Shown: positions 25,407 to 33,730 of the stretch, piece by piece
Layout: every line of letters starts with the position of its first letter
Position numbering within the stretch: position 1 is the first letter of the stretch
Source of the DNA: Bacteroidota bacterium
GTDB lineage: Bacteria; Bacteroidota; Bacteroidia; Bacteroidales; B39-G9
Reading direction: 5' to 3'
Assembly (NCBI GenBank): GCA_003648455.1
Contig: QMPG01000002.1
Coordinates: 1-34,905 of the forward strand
Length of the DNA: 34,905 nt
Notes under the pieces: generated by a model
Databases searched by the model: none
Seen by the model: the letters and a program-made list of their open reading frames with translations, nothing else
What the model was told of the DNA's origin: nothing
Translations under genes and position numbers: made by a program

Positions 25407-26330
25407 TTAAAATGTTGGAGTGAACTTTGGTAATCCTTTTCTCCCTTTTTTAAGTTTGTGTGTAATATTGAATATAAAAAACTGATAAGTATCAACATAA
25501 GGTCCTCCTTTAGTAGCACCTCCTGGATTATAACCAGGCTTAATATTATCATCAGGGTGGGCTCTAAATGACAATGCTGCTGCTTCTATGCCATAAGCAT
25601 TTCTAATTGCATTAGTATCATAATATTTACCGCCAACATCGTCAATATAATCGGTAAAAGTATAACGATAACCTGCTTCAAACCCCAGATATGTATAATC
25701 TGCAATTTTATACTTAAAACCTATTCCAAAAGGAATAGATAATGAAATCCTATGATACTTATCTTCTCCACCGGGTAATCCTTGACCTTCTGTGCAAAGA
25801 GGTTGTAAACTATACCAATCACCTCTATACTTTCCTTTAGGATTAAAATAAAATCCTCCTACTCCTACGAAAAGATATGTGGGTATATTAATATTTGCTA
25901 ATTTGCTTCTTGAACCACGAATATTATAATATATGTTTCTTTTTCGTTTTTCTTTAATAATTAAAAATTCTATTTGAGATGATGTTTCAATAATACTTGA
26001 CCTGAAATTTAGATTTCGACCAGTCCATGCTGCGCCACTTTCATGGTCATCTGCAGTTAACCAACCATACATAAGACTTAACCTAACACTTACACGATCT
26101 AAAAAATAATATCGTCCACCAACAAAAAAAACAGGGCGAGTTGATGCTAAATGAAACCAATAATATTTATTTAGTCCTGTATTTGCCGGTGACCCAACAT
26201 CTCCATTAAAATTTGTAAAACCAAGTCCATACATGAACTCATATGGTTTTTTCTTCCAACGTTGTGCTTTTGAAAGGGATGGTAAAAAAATAAGAAAAAA
26301 TAATATATATATAAATATTTTTTTGGCCAT
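25407..26330 (-). CDS. DUF6089-like outer-membrane beta-barrel protein (copy B)
   Basis: A 307-residue protein with signal peptide ending SKAQ at about 22. It begins RWKKKPYEFMYGLGFTNFNG, and contains FRSSIIETSSQIEFLIIKE, TYLFVGVGGFYFNPKGK, SLQPLCTEGQGLPGGEDKYH, IPFGIGFKYKI and FTDYIDDV, and ends in a terminal Phe as expected for a barrel. Every one of these segments has a counterpart in the next gene (copy A), 57 bases upstream, so the pair arose by tandem duplication. Function unknown. Confidence 0.8.
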   Translation of the reverse strand: MAKKIFIYILFFLIFLPSLSKAQRWKKKPYEFMYGLGFTNFNGDVGSPANTGLNKYYWFHLASTRPVFFVGGRYYFLDRVSVRLSLMYGWLTADDHESGAAWTGRNLNFRSSIIETSSQIEFLIIKEKRKRNIYYNIRGSRSKLANINIPTYLFVGVGGFYFNPKGKYRGDWYSLQPLCTEGQGLPGGEDKYHRISLSIPFGIGFKYKIADYTYLGFEAGYRYTFTDYIDDVGGKYYDTNAIRNAYGIEAAALSFRAHPDDNIKPGYNPGGATKGGPYVDTYQFFIFNITHKLKKGRKGLPKFTPTF

Positions 26331-26387
26331 AATAGATTGTAATACTTTTTTGTATACAATAATACAAATAAATAATTTTAAAAAAAA

Positions 26388-27314
26388 TTAAAATTTGGGC
26401 ATTCCATTACGGCCTGTATACAATTTATAAGAAAGAGAAACAATTGTAAACATATAATAATCATTATTATTTGGATTACCTCTCTGGTCTCCAGCTTGAT
26501 AAACATATCCGTTCAACTCTTCTAAACCAGGATTAGCCAAACGACCTGCTAATTCGCCACGTTCTTGAACTAACCAAGCATTATCTACGTAGGTTGTACT
26601 AACATCATCAATATAATCGGTAAACGTAAAACGACCTCCATATTCTAAACCAATGCTTAATTTTCTGCTTATTGCATATTTAAAACCTATTCCTAATGGT
26701 ATTGACATTTGAACTCTATGATACTTTTCTCGTGTTTCAATTAGTCCCTGACCTTCTGTACCTAAAGGTTGTAGTGAATGCCATTTACCGTCTCCATCAG
26801 GACCATCGTCTTTGCCCTTAGGGTTAAACCAAAAACCTGCAACACCGGCAAAAAGATATGTGTTTATTTGCAAACTTCTTATATTAAATTTTCTTGATCT
26901 TCTTAAGCTATATCTATGTTTAACAGGTTCTTTAATAATTGAAAACTCTAATTGAGAACTTAATTCAATAATTGGAGAACGGAATTTTAAATTTCTGTCG
27001 TGTCGGTATATATTGTTTGTTGTAGCATCACTACCATGAAGATAACCATATGATAAGCCTACCTTTGCAGCTAAAAGCTCAAATATTTTATACCTCATTG
27101 CTACATTAAAAAGTGGGCGTGATTGCGAAAATTGAAAATCATGATAATAGCCTTGACCAACTTTACCTGAGCCTCCTAATTCTCCCAAAAAATTTGCAAC
27201 TCCAATTCCTGCAATTGCTTCATATCGTGTTCTTTTCCAACTTCTTCTTTGTCCTTTTACATTAGGCGTTATGATAAATAGCAATATTATAAACAAACAA
27301 AACTTATTTTTCAT
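26388..27314 (-). CDS. DUF6089-like outer-membrane beta-barrel protein (copy A)
   Basis: A 308-residue protein with signal peptide MKNKFCLFIILLFIITPNVK ending near GQ. The mature part opens RRSWKRTRYEAIAGIGVANF and has FRSPIIELSSQLEFSIIKE, TYLFAGVAGFWFNPKGK, LQPLGTEGQGLIETREKYHR, IPLGIGFKYAI and FTDYIDDV, with a terminal Phe. These match copy B block for block. The frame reaches back to a TTG at 27329, but the ATG at 27314 is the proper start of the signal peptide. It probably begins a transcript after nadK. Function unknown. Confidence 0.8.
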   Translation of the reverse strand: MKNKFCLFIILLFIITPNVKGQRRSWKRTRYEAIAGIGVANFLGELGGSGKVGQGYYHDFQFSQSRPLFNVAMRYKIFELLAAKVGLSYGYLHGSDATTNNIYRHDRNLKFRSPIIELSSQLEFSIIKEPVKHRYSLRRSRKFNIRSLQINTYLFAGVAGFWFNPKGKDDGPDGDGKWHSLQPLGTEGQGLIETREKYHRVQMSIPLGIGFKYAISRKLSIGLEYGGRFTFTDYIDDVSTTYVDNAWLVQERGELAGRLANPGLEELNGYVYQAGDQRGNPNNNDYYMFTIVSLSYKLYTGRNGMPKF

Positions 27315-27387
27315 TATATTATTTTTCAAAAATTTATTTAAAGTAAACGTAAAAATAACAATATTTAACTTTTTTTCAAAAAGCAGG

Positions 27388-27410
27388 TTGATTTTTTAAA
27401 AAAAAATCAA
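27388..27410 (-). terminator. Possible AT-rich terminator after nadK
   Basis: TTGATTTTTT (27388-27397) and AAAAAATCAA (27401-27410) form a perfect 10-bp inverted repeat with a 3-base loop, 30 bases after the nadK stop on the minus strand. Only one G:C pair is present in the stem, so its strength as a terminator is doubtful. Confidence 0.35.
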
Positions 27411-27439
27411 TGAACATACGTAAATATTTTATGAATTGT

Positions 27440-28318
27440 CTAATTTCTTTTATCAATACCCCACATCAATTTATTGCGCAATGTAGTAAAAAATGTTTTA
27501 TTTTTAAATTTTAATATATTTATTGAAAATTGTGCTTTTTTTATTGTAAGCTCTACATCAGAATCTACAAGCAAAGATTTAGAATCTAATGAAACTAAAA
27601 ATTTCTTACTTCTTCCTTCGACTTTAATTTTCAAAACATTACTATCGTGTATTACAATAGGTCTTACTGTTAGATTATGTGATGCTATTGGTGTAATAAT
27701 AAAATTTTGGGAATTTGGCACAACAATTGGTCCTCCTAAGCTCATTGAATATGCTGTAGACCCTGTTGGTGTTGAAATAACCAATCCATCTGCCCAATAT
27801 GAATTTAAATATTCATTATTTATATAAACATGTATAGTTATTAAAGATGATGTATCTTTCTTATGAATAGTTACTTCATTCAAGGCATAATTAAATTCTT
27901 TAAACTGCTGATTTGTAGTATTTAATTGCAGAAGTGCTCTTTTTTCTATTGTATATTTATTTTCTAAAAAATTATCAACTGCGGTTGATATTTCATCTTT
28001 GGAAATATCTGATAAAAAACCTAATCGACCTGTATTTATACCCACGATTGGAATATTTTTGTTTCTCACCAATGATATTGTTTCCAAAAAAGTACCATCA
28101 CCTCCTATACTGAACATAAAATCAACGTCATTAATGTCGTTGTGTGAATTAAAAACGCCACTTATATTTAATTCAAATGGTAATTTATTAACAACACAAT
28201 CATACAATGGTTGATATATTATTATTTCAATTTTATTGGCTTTCATCTTTTGCAATAGTTCTTGAAAGCTTATGTAAAAATCTTCTTTTAATGTGCGTCC
28301 GTATATAGCAATTTTCAT
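27440..28318 (-). CDS. nadK: NAD kinase
   Basis: A 292-residue enzyme that makes NADP from NAD and ATP. It has the GGDGTFLETI loop at about 74-83, VGINTGRLGFLSD, the NAD-contacting NEVTIHKKD, and SYWADGLVISTPTGSTAYSM with SLGGPIVVPN. The length is standard. It lies 154 bases downstream of the Omp85-like gene and upstream of the outer-membrane barrels. A possible -7 box on the minus strand (TATTTTTG, complement of 28392-28399) lies about 74 bases before the ATG. Confidence 0.94.
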   Translation of the reverse strand: MKIAIYGRTLKEDFYISFQELLQKMKANKIEIIIYQPLYDCVVNKLPFELNISGVFNSHNDINDVDFMFSIGGDGTFLETISLVRNKNIPIVGINTGRLGFLSDISKDEISTAVDNFLENKYTIEKRALLQLNTTNQQFKEFNYALNEVTIHKKDTSSLITIHVYINNEYLNSYWADGLVISTPTGSTAYSMSLGGPIVVPNSQNFIITPIASHNLTVRPIVIHDSNVLKIKVEGRSKKFLVSLDSKSLLVDSDVELTIKKAQFSINILKFKNKTFFTTLRNKLMWGIDKRN

Positions 28319-28472
28319 CTGTTTATTTTTTCAAGATAAAGGTAAATAGGAATTAAGAATTACAATTTTTTTATTTAAAAATACTACAAGACAAAAATAA
28401 TATCTATGTAATAAAAATATTAATGGTTAATTCTAAATTCATTTTATATTCATTCAATTTATTTGTCTATAG

Positions 28473-29921
28473 TTATAATCTGCCAATATTTGTAGTCTTT
28501 TTGTTTATAAAAATTGGGGCACCAAAATGAATAAAAAATCCATTATTCCCAAACTTATTTACAGAATACTCAAATCTAATTATTTTATCGTAGTAAGTTA
28601 CAAAATCTATTCCTATTCCCCCACTATATAAAAATTCTTTTACCATAGTGTTACTTACATCATAAATATTATCGTTAACATAACCGGAATCAAAAAATAA
28701 ATTTAAATATACAGAATAATGTATTTTATTAAATTTACTACTTGGAATAAATTCATATTGTTTAATTCTGGGTTTAACTAACTCATATTTGAAATTGTTT
28801 CGAAAAAGGAAAAAATCATTACCATCAATTACATTATATTCAAATGCACGAAGAAAATCATCATATCCTAATGCTTGTTTTTCAAAATAAATATTATCAT
28901 TTTTTAACGATTTTTTTATTTTTAAACCTGAATTGAAATAAAACTTATTACTTATTTTACAATACTTACTATAAACAGCATCTAAATAAAATATATTTAC
29001 ATCGGGATTTTTAAAAAGTCCAAATTTTGTTGCTGAGATTCTATAAACATATCCTTTTAATGGATATACTTTTGAATCTCTTTTATCGCTTGTAAAACGG
29101 TAAACAAAATTAAAATAAAAAATATTGTCTCTTCTATCTCCCAAATAATCACTATTTAAAATTGTTATTGTATCAGTAATACTTACATTTTTATATTCTA
29201 ATTTAAACAAATGTGAATTATCCCATCGTGGTCTGTAAGAATAAGATACTGAAGCATCAATTATTTCTCTAATATAATTATCTGACTGATAAAATTGTAA
29301 TTTATTGTTAATTGTGTTAAATGCAATTTCTTTTTGTCGAAAATAAGCGAAGTTTGTTTCAATTCCGTTTTTCCCTTTTTTGTCGATATAAGGAATTTTA
29401 TAATTTATCAAGTATTGTTCTTTATAGCCATAACGAGCTTTAATTTTTAAGATTTCGTTTCTTCCTCTAAAATTATTTTTTAAAACAAATAATCCATAAT
29501 TAATTCTATCCCAATCTTTATTATGAATAAATGAACTTAAATTTCTATCGGCATGTTCAAATATCGGGTATGGCCATAAATACCACCTTTCTTCTAAATT
29601 TATAAAAATATTGATGTTGCTTTTATTAACAAAAGATGTTTTGATTGATACATAATTAAATAATGAAATGTTTAAAAGATTTTCTTTACTTCTTTTTATC
29701 AACTTTGCGAGATTGTTTTTTGAGATTGTATCATTTTCTTTAAATTTCAATTCACGCAAAACAATACGTTTTTTTGTTACTTTATTTCCTTTTATATAAA
29801 TATTTGATATAATTATTTGGTTGGTATCAATAGAAGCATCAATATTATTAGATGAGCTATTTTGTGCAAAAATATTGCCAATTATGGTTGAAAAGAATAT
29901 TAAAAGAATGGATTTTGTCAT
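28473..29921 (-). CDS. Single-POTRA Omp85-family outer-membrane protein (BamA/TamA-like)
   Basis: A 482-residue protein with a signal peptide (about 1-19, ending IFAQ), one POTRA-like domain at about 36-112 (NIYIKGNKVTKKRIVLREL, then LLNISLFNYVSIKT), and a C-terminal barrel at about 120-482 rich in alternating aromatic residues. The barrel ends near FFIHFGAPIF, followed by nine more residues, unlike the terminal Phe of BamA in this window. Shorter Omp85 proteins with one or few POTRA domains occur as surface-export or assembly accessory proteins. The client is unknown. It lies 13 bases after the CBS gene, so co-transcription is likely. Confidence 0.8.
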   Translation of the reverse strand: MTKSILLIFFSTIIGNIFAQNSSSNNIDASIDTNQIIISNIYIKGNKVTKKRIVLRELKFKENDTISKNNLAKLIKRSKENLLNISLFNYVSIKTSFVNKSNINIFINLEERWYLWPYPIFEHADRNLSSFIHNKDWDRINYGLFVLKNNFRGRNEILKIKARYGYKEQYLINYKIPYIDKKGKNGIETNFAYFRQKEIAFNTINNKLQFYQSDNYIREIIDASVSYSYRPRWDNSHLFKLEYKNVSITDTITILNSDYLGDRRDNIFYFNFVYRFTSDKRDSKVYPLKGYVYRISATKFGLFKNPDVNIFYLDAVYSKYCKISNKFYFNSGLKIKKSLKNDNIYFEKQALGYDDFLRAFEYNVIDGNDFFLFRNNFKYELVKPRIKQYEFIPSSKFNKIHYSVYLNLFFDSGYVNDNIYDVSNTMVKEFLYSGGIGIDFVTYYDKIIRFEYSVNKFGNNGFFIHFGAPIFINKKTTNIGRL

Positions 29922-29934
29922 TAACCAATGGGGT

Positions 29935-30600
29935 CTAAATATCTAAAAATTTTATAAACGAATCATACCTGTCTTTATACAAATCATCTAACTCGTTATT
30001 TTCCATAAAAGTAGCTTTAATATTATAATTATAACGTTCAAAAGTTTGAAGTATTGATGTTAAATCTGATTTATTAATTTTAATTGTTATGTTGAGTTTC
30101 ATGGTATCGGGATGCGAATCAATGTATAGGCTTAAGATTTTTGCATCATTAGTTTCAATAATCTGAGCAATTTCGCTTAACGAGTAATCATTAACATTTA
30201 ATTCAATAATAATAATTCCTCCGGGGTTTTGAATTGCCATTAACGATGAAAAATAGTGAAGTAAATCATTTAAATTAATTAAACCTAAAAACTCTTTATC
30301 TTCATTAAGAACAGGAATAACTGTTAGTTTTAAACGCGAAACAATTTCAATAACTTCATAAATATGTTGATTTTGATATACAAAAGGCCTTGTCAATGAT
30401 AATTCATGATTTCCAACCGCTTCTTCAGGATTATTCAAATCATAAATATCTACATCAGAAATTAATCCCAATAATTCTTTATTATTAACAATTGGCAAAT
30501 GTGATATTTTAAATATCTCCATCCAATTTAAAGCCGTTATAGCTGTATCAGAAGTATGTAAAGCCGGTATTGTGTCAGAAATTAAATCTTTAGCTAACAT
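29935..30600 (-). CDS. CBS-pair protein with C-terminal ACT-like domain
   Basis: A 221-residue cytoplasmic protein. Two CBS motifs fill about residues 1-120 (SHLPIVNNKELLGLISDVDI and LTVIPVLNEDKEFLGLINLN). A C-terminal ACT-like module at about 128-200 follows, with GGIIIIELNVNDYSLSEIAQ and alternating strands and helices. CBS pairs usually bind adenosyl nucleotides and ACT domains small metabolites, so it is probably a sensor. In Bacteroidota such genes commonly sit beside nadK and pdxJ, as here. Its ligand and target are unknown. Confidence 0.82.
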   Translation of the reverse strand: MLAKDLISDTIPALHTSDTAITALNWMEIFKISHLPIVNNKELLGLISDVDIYDLNNPEEAVGNHELSLTRPFVYQNQHIYEVIEIVSRLKLTVIPVLNEDKEFLGLINLNDLLHYFSSLMAIQNPGGIIIIELNVNDYSLSEIAQIIETNDAKILSLYIDSHPDTMKLNITIKINKSDLTSILQTFERYNYNIKATFMENNELDDLYKDRYDSFIKFLDI

Positions 30601-30626
30601 AAATTATCTTTATAAAAAAAAACTGT

Positions 30627-30634
30627 TAATTTTG
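30627..30634 (+). promoter_or_regulatory. Possible -7 box for pdxJ
   Basis: TAATTTTG matches TAnnTTTG and lies 44 bases before the pdxJ ATG. No clear -33 TTG is seen, and the 78-base divergent spacer is AT-rich, so confidence is low. Confidence 0.35.
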
Positions 30635-30644
30635 TAAACTTTAA

Positions 30645-30652
30645 CAAATTTA
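30645..30652 (-). promoter_or_regulatory. Possible -7 box for the CBS-ACT gene
   Basis: On the minus strand TAAATTTG matches TAnnTTTG, 44 bases upstream of the CBS-ACT start. It is arranged back to back with the pdxJ box in the same divergent spacer. Confidence 0.35.
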
Positions 30653-30678
30653 ATAATTTTTATTCTGAGATTAAAGTT

Positions 30679-31392
30679 ATGACTAAATTAAGTGTAAATA
30701 TAAATAAAATAGCCACATTAAGAAATGCTCGTGGCGGAAATGTTCCAAATGTTTTAGAAGCTGCAATAAATTGTCAAAATTTTGGTGCTGAAGGTATTAC
30801 CGTTCATCCACGCCCTGATGAGCGTCATATTAGATATCAGGATGTTTACGACATTAAACCAATAATAACAACTGAATTTAATATTGAGGGTTATCCATCA
30901 AGAAACTTTATAGATTTGGTTAACAAAGTGAAGCCAAATCAGGTAACATTAGTGCCTGACCCTCCCGAAGCCTTAACTTCAAGTGCCGGCTGGGATACTA
31001 TTAAAAACAAAAGTTTTTTGTCAGATATTATTGCCGAGTTGAAAGAAAATAACATACGTACATCGATTTTTGTTGATACTAATCTTGACAATATAATTGG
31101 CGCTCTTGAAACTAAAACCGACAGAATTGAATTATATACTGAGCCTTATGCTGAAAATTATAATATAAATAAGAAAGAAGCAATTAAGCCCTTTATAACT
31201 GCTGCTAATTGTGCAAACGAACTCGAATTAGGCATTAATGCAGGTCATGACTTAAGCCTTGATAACCTTAAATATTTCTATGATAATATTCCCGGTCTGA
31301 TTGAAGTATCTATTGGACACGCTCTTATTTCGGAAGCTTTATATTTAGGTTTAGAGAATACTATTCAGATGTATTTGAGACTTTTGAAGTGA
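30679..31392 (+). CDS. pdxJ: Pyridoxine 5'-phosphate synthase
   Basis: A 237-residue TIM-barrel enzyme that joins 3-amino-2-oxopropyl phosphate and deoxyxylulose phosphate to make pyridoxine 5'-phosphate. Motifs are [17 protein letters not shown] at the N-terminus, [20 protein letters not shown] (phosphate and catalytic residues), [33 protein letters not shown] and [12 protein letters not shown]. The length is typical. The divergent arrangement with the CBS-ACT gene may mean shared regulation. PLP would serve the cysteine desulfurase domain of the SelD fusion, among many other enzymes. Confidence 0.95.
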   Translation: MTKLSVNINKIATLRNARGGNVPNVLEAAINCQNFGAEGITVHPRPDERHIRYQDVYDIKPIITTEFNIEGYPSRNFIDLVNKVKPNQVTLVPDPPEALTSSAGWDTIKNKSFLSDIIAELKENNIRTSIFVDTNLDNIIGALETKTDRIELYTEPYAENYNINKKEAIKPFITAANCANELELGINAGHDLSLDNLKYFYDNIPGLIEVSIGHALISEALYLGLENTIQMYLRLLK

Positions 31393-31428
31393 GGTTGTGA
31401 AATTGTGAAGTTGAGAAATTGAGAAATT
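31393..31428. repeat. Low-complexity GAAATTGTGAAGTTGAG-type repeat
   Basis: The short spacer between pdxJ and the hydrolase gene is made of degenerate repeats of a TTGAGAAAT/TTGTGAAAT unit. It resembles the junk-like short repeats found between genes in many Bacteroidota. No promoter is evident in it. Confidence 0.5.
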
Positions 31429-32226
31429 ATGAAACTTTTCTATCGGAAATACGGTGAAGGATATCCATTAATTATTTTACATGGGTTATATGGATGTTCG
31501 GATAACTGGGTAAGTATTGGGAAAGAGTTGGCAAAAACATTTCAGGTGTTTATACCTGACATTCGTAATCATGGGCAATCGCCACACAACGATGAACATA
31601 ACTACCATGTTATGACAAACGACCTTATAGAATTTATGAATTCTCAATCAATAGAAAAAGCTGTTCTTGTAGGTCACTCTATGGGTGGAAAAATAATTAT
31701 GAACTTTTCTGTTCGTTATCCCGAGCGAATAAAAAAAATGATAATTCTCGATGTTGCACCAAGAAAATACTCTTTTGATGATGATATAAAATCAAATGAA
31801 CATCGAAAAGTTATAAATGCTTTATTGAACTTTGATATTTCTAAATTTGATAATAGAAAAGATATTGCAACAGAATTTTCGAAGGCAGATATTCCAATTA
31901 ATTATAAAAAATTTCTACTTAAAAATATTTACAGAGATAAAAGCAAAAAATTTTTATGGAAAATAAATATTAAAGCAATAAATAAAAATTTGCAACAAAT
32001 AATGAATGGCATAGAGAACGAACAAAGCTTATCAAATAATTCTCCCTGTTTATTTATTAAGGCTGAAAACTCAAATTACATTTTAGAAAGCGATTATGCT
32101 TTGATAAAAAACATTTTTAAAAATTCTCAAATTATAACAATAAAAAATGCAACGCATTGGTTGCATATTGAACATCCTAAACTAATTATTCAAAACATTT
32201 TAGACTTTAGTTTAAATCAGAAATAA
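31429..32226 (+). CDS. Alpha/beta-fold hydrolase (YbfF-like esterase)
   Basis: A 265-residue cytoplasmic hydrolase with the oxyanion segment LHGLYGCSDNW, the nucleophile elbow VLVGHSMGGKIIM (Ser at about 87), VLVGH preceded by the helix IEFMNSQ, and a C-terminal catalytic His in NATHWLHIEHP. The acidic member probably lies in the KAEN segment region before it. It resembles YbfF-type acyl-esterases. The natural substrate is not predictable. Its last 20 bases overlap the end of the convergent exonuclease gene. Confidence 0.85.
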   Translation: MKLFYRKYGEGYPLIILHGLYGCSDNWVSIGKELAKTFQVFIPDIRNHGQSPHNDEHNYHVMTNDLIEFMNSQSIEKAVLVGHSMGGKIIMNFSVRYPERIKKMIILDVAPRKYSFDDDIKSNEHRKVINALLNFDISKFDNRKDIATEFSKADIPINYKKFLLKNIYRDKSKKFLWKINIKAINKNLQQIMNGIENEQSLSNNSPCLFIKAENSNYILESDYALIKNIFKNSQIITIKNATHWLHIEHPKLIIQNILDFSLNQK

Positions 32227-32938
32227 TTTCAATGTTTTCTTCTTTAACTAAATTTTCACCTTTGTAACGCAAAAACAGCTGCACAAGAGCAATAACATCT
32301 TTTTGGCAATATTTAGCAATTCGTTTAAGGTCTTTATCAACCCAATAAACGCCCGCAACCTCACTCCCATCAATATCGTCTTTTGGCGATGGTATATTAA
32401 AAATATTGGTTAATAAATTTAAAGAAGTATAATGTTTATAATCTCCAAACTTCCATAACTCAAGTGTGTCGAGGTGTTTAACTTCCCATGGTTTCTTACC
32501 GGCAATATCTAATAATTTGGGAAGCTTTAATCCATTAATTAAAATACGTCGCGACAAATAAGGAAAATCAAATTCTTTACCATTATGAGCACACAAAAGA
32601 TGTTCCTTGCGGTAAAAATGTTTATTTAACAAAGCTATGAATTCTTTTAGAATTATTTTTTCGTCATCACCATAAAATGATTTTAAACGAAGATGTTTGT
32701 TCCCTGATTTTGAATTTAAAAAGCCAACCGATATGCAAACAATTTTACCAAATTCAGCATAAATTCCTGCGCGTTGATATAGTTCTGCCGATGATTTATC
32801 GTCATTATTATATAAATGAGATGCTTTTTTGTTCCATAATTTTTTTTTAAATTCATCTAAATTATCATAGTATTCACATTGAGGAACGGTCTCAATATCG
32901 AGAAACAAAATATTATTTTCATTTATTTTATCAAGCAT
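32207..32938 (-). CDS. DEDD-type 3'-5' exonuclease (PolB-like exonuclease family)
   Basis: A 243-residue putative nuclease. Exo I reads NILFLDIETVPQ (Asp and Glu), Exo II contains LLCAHNGKEFDFPYLSRR with the Asp of FDFPYL, and Exo III ends RIAKYCQKDVIALVQLFLRY with the final Asp. That gives the D-E-D-D metal ligands of the family. It matches the stand-alone predicted 3'-5' exonucleases related to the PolB proofreading domain common in Bacteroidota. Target (DNA or RNA) is unknown. The gene is convergent with the hydrolase and overlaps it by 20 bases. Confidence 0.85.
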   Translation of the reverse strand: MLDKINENNILFLDIETVPQCEYYDNLDEFKKKLWNKKASHLYNNDDKSSAELYQRAGIYAEFGKIVCISVGFLNSKSGNKHLRLKSFYGDDEKIILKEFIALLNKHFYRKEHLLCAHNGKEFDFPYLSRRILINGLKLPKLLDIAGKKPWEVKHLDTLELWKFGDYKHYTSLNLLTNIFNIPSPKDDIDGSEVAGVYWVDKDLKRIAKYCQKDVIALVQLFLRYKGENLVKEENIEIISDLN

Positions 32939-33025
32939 CTTATATTAACTTAGTAAGTAAATATTTTATGTGCTATTTCTTTTTTGCTCTATTTGTAATG
33001 ATTAATAAAAACAAATTTATCAATA

Positions 33026-33646
33026 TCACTTTTCTTGCTTCTGAAGATTCATTTTAATAATTGAAGTCAAAATATTTATAGCAACCAAATTATTCCCACC
33101 TTGTGGCAAAATTAAATCTGCATAAGTTTTAGAAGGTTCAATAAATTCTTCGTGCATTGGTTTAACAGATTTATGATAACGGTCAAGCACAACATCGACA
33201 GAACGACCTCTTTCAATAGTGTCACGTTTTATTACTCTTATAAGTCTATCATCAGGATCGGCATGAACAAAAACTTTAATGTCAAATAAATCTCTTAGCT
33301 CCTTGTTTGTCAAAATTAATATCCCCTCAACAATAATAACTTTTTTAGGAAAAACGGTCTCTGTTTCATGTGAACGAGTGCAAGTTAAATAAGAATATAT
33401 TGGTTCTTCGATAGAAATTCCTTCTTTCAACTTTTTAAGATGATCAATTAATAATCCAAATTCCAATGCTTTTGGATGGTCAAAATTAATTTTTTGTCTT
33501 TCTTCTAAAGGCATGTCACTATTATCACGGTAATATGAATCTTGTGATAACACGGCTACTTCTCCATTAGGTAAGCTATCAACAATCTTTTTTACTACTG
33601 TAGTTTTTCCGGAACCTGTTCCTCCTGCAATACCAATTATTAACAT
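33026..33646 (-). CDS. udk: Uridine kinase
   Basis: A 206-residue P-loop kinase that phosphorylates uridine and cytidine in pyrimidine salvage. The Walker A motif IAGGTGSGKTTVVKKI is at 5-20. It is followed by LSQDSYYRD, NFDHPKALEF, PIYSYLTCTRSHET and IIVEGILILTNKELR, and then RLIRVIKRDTIERGRS. All are typical of Udk, and the length is standard. It is divergent from manA with an 84-base spacer. Confidence 0.94.
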   Translation of the reverse strand: MLIIGIAGGTGSGKTTVVKKIVDSLPNGEVAVLSQDSYYRDNSDMPLEERQKINFDHPKALEFGLLIDHLKKLKEGISIEEPIYSYLTCTRSHETETVFPKKVIIVEGILILTNKELRDLFDIKVFVHADPDDRLIRVIKRDTIERGRSVDVVLDRYHKSVKPMHEEFIEPSKTYADLILPQGGNNLVAINILTSIIKMNLQKQEK

Positions 33647-33730
33647 ATGCTATTTTTTTGTATTTTTGTATTTAAACAATTTAAAATTGTCTAAAAATAA
33701 TCTTTTTTTTTATAAATTTAAAATAATAAA

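Noticed and set aside
30632..30647. Rex-like palindrome TTGTAAACTTTAACAA between the CBS-ACT gene and pdxJ
   Set aside because: The half-sites look right, but the total length is 16 rather than 18 bases, so the spacing does not fit a Rex dimer.
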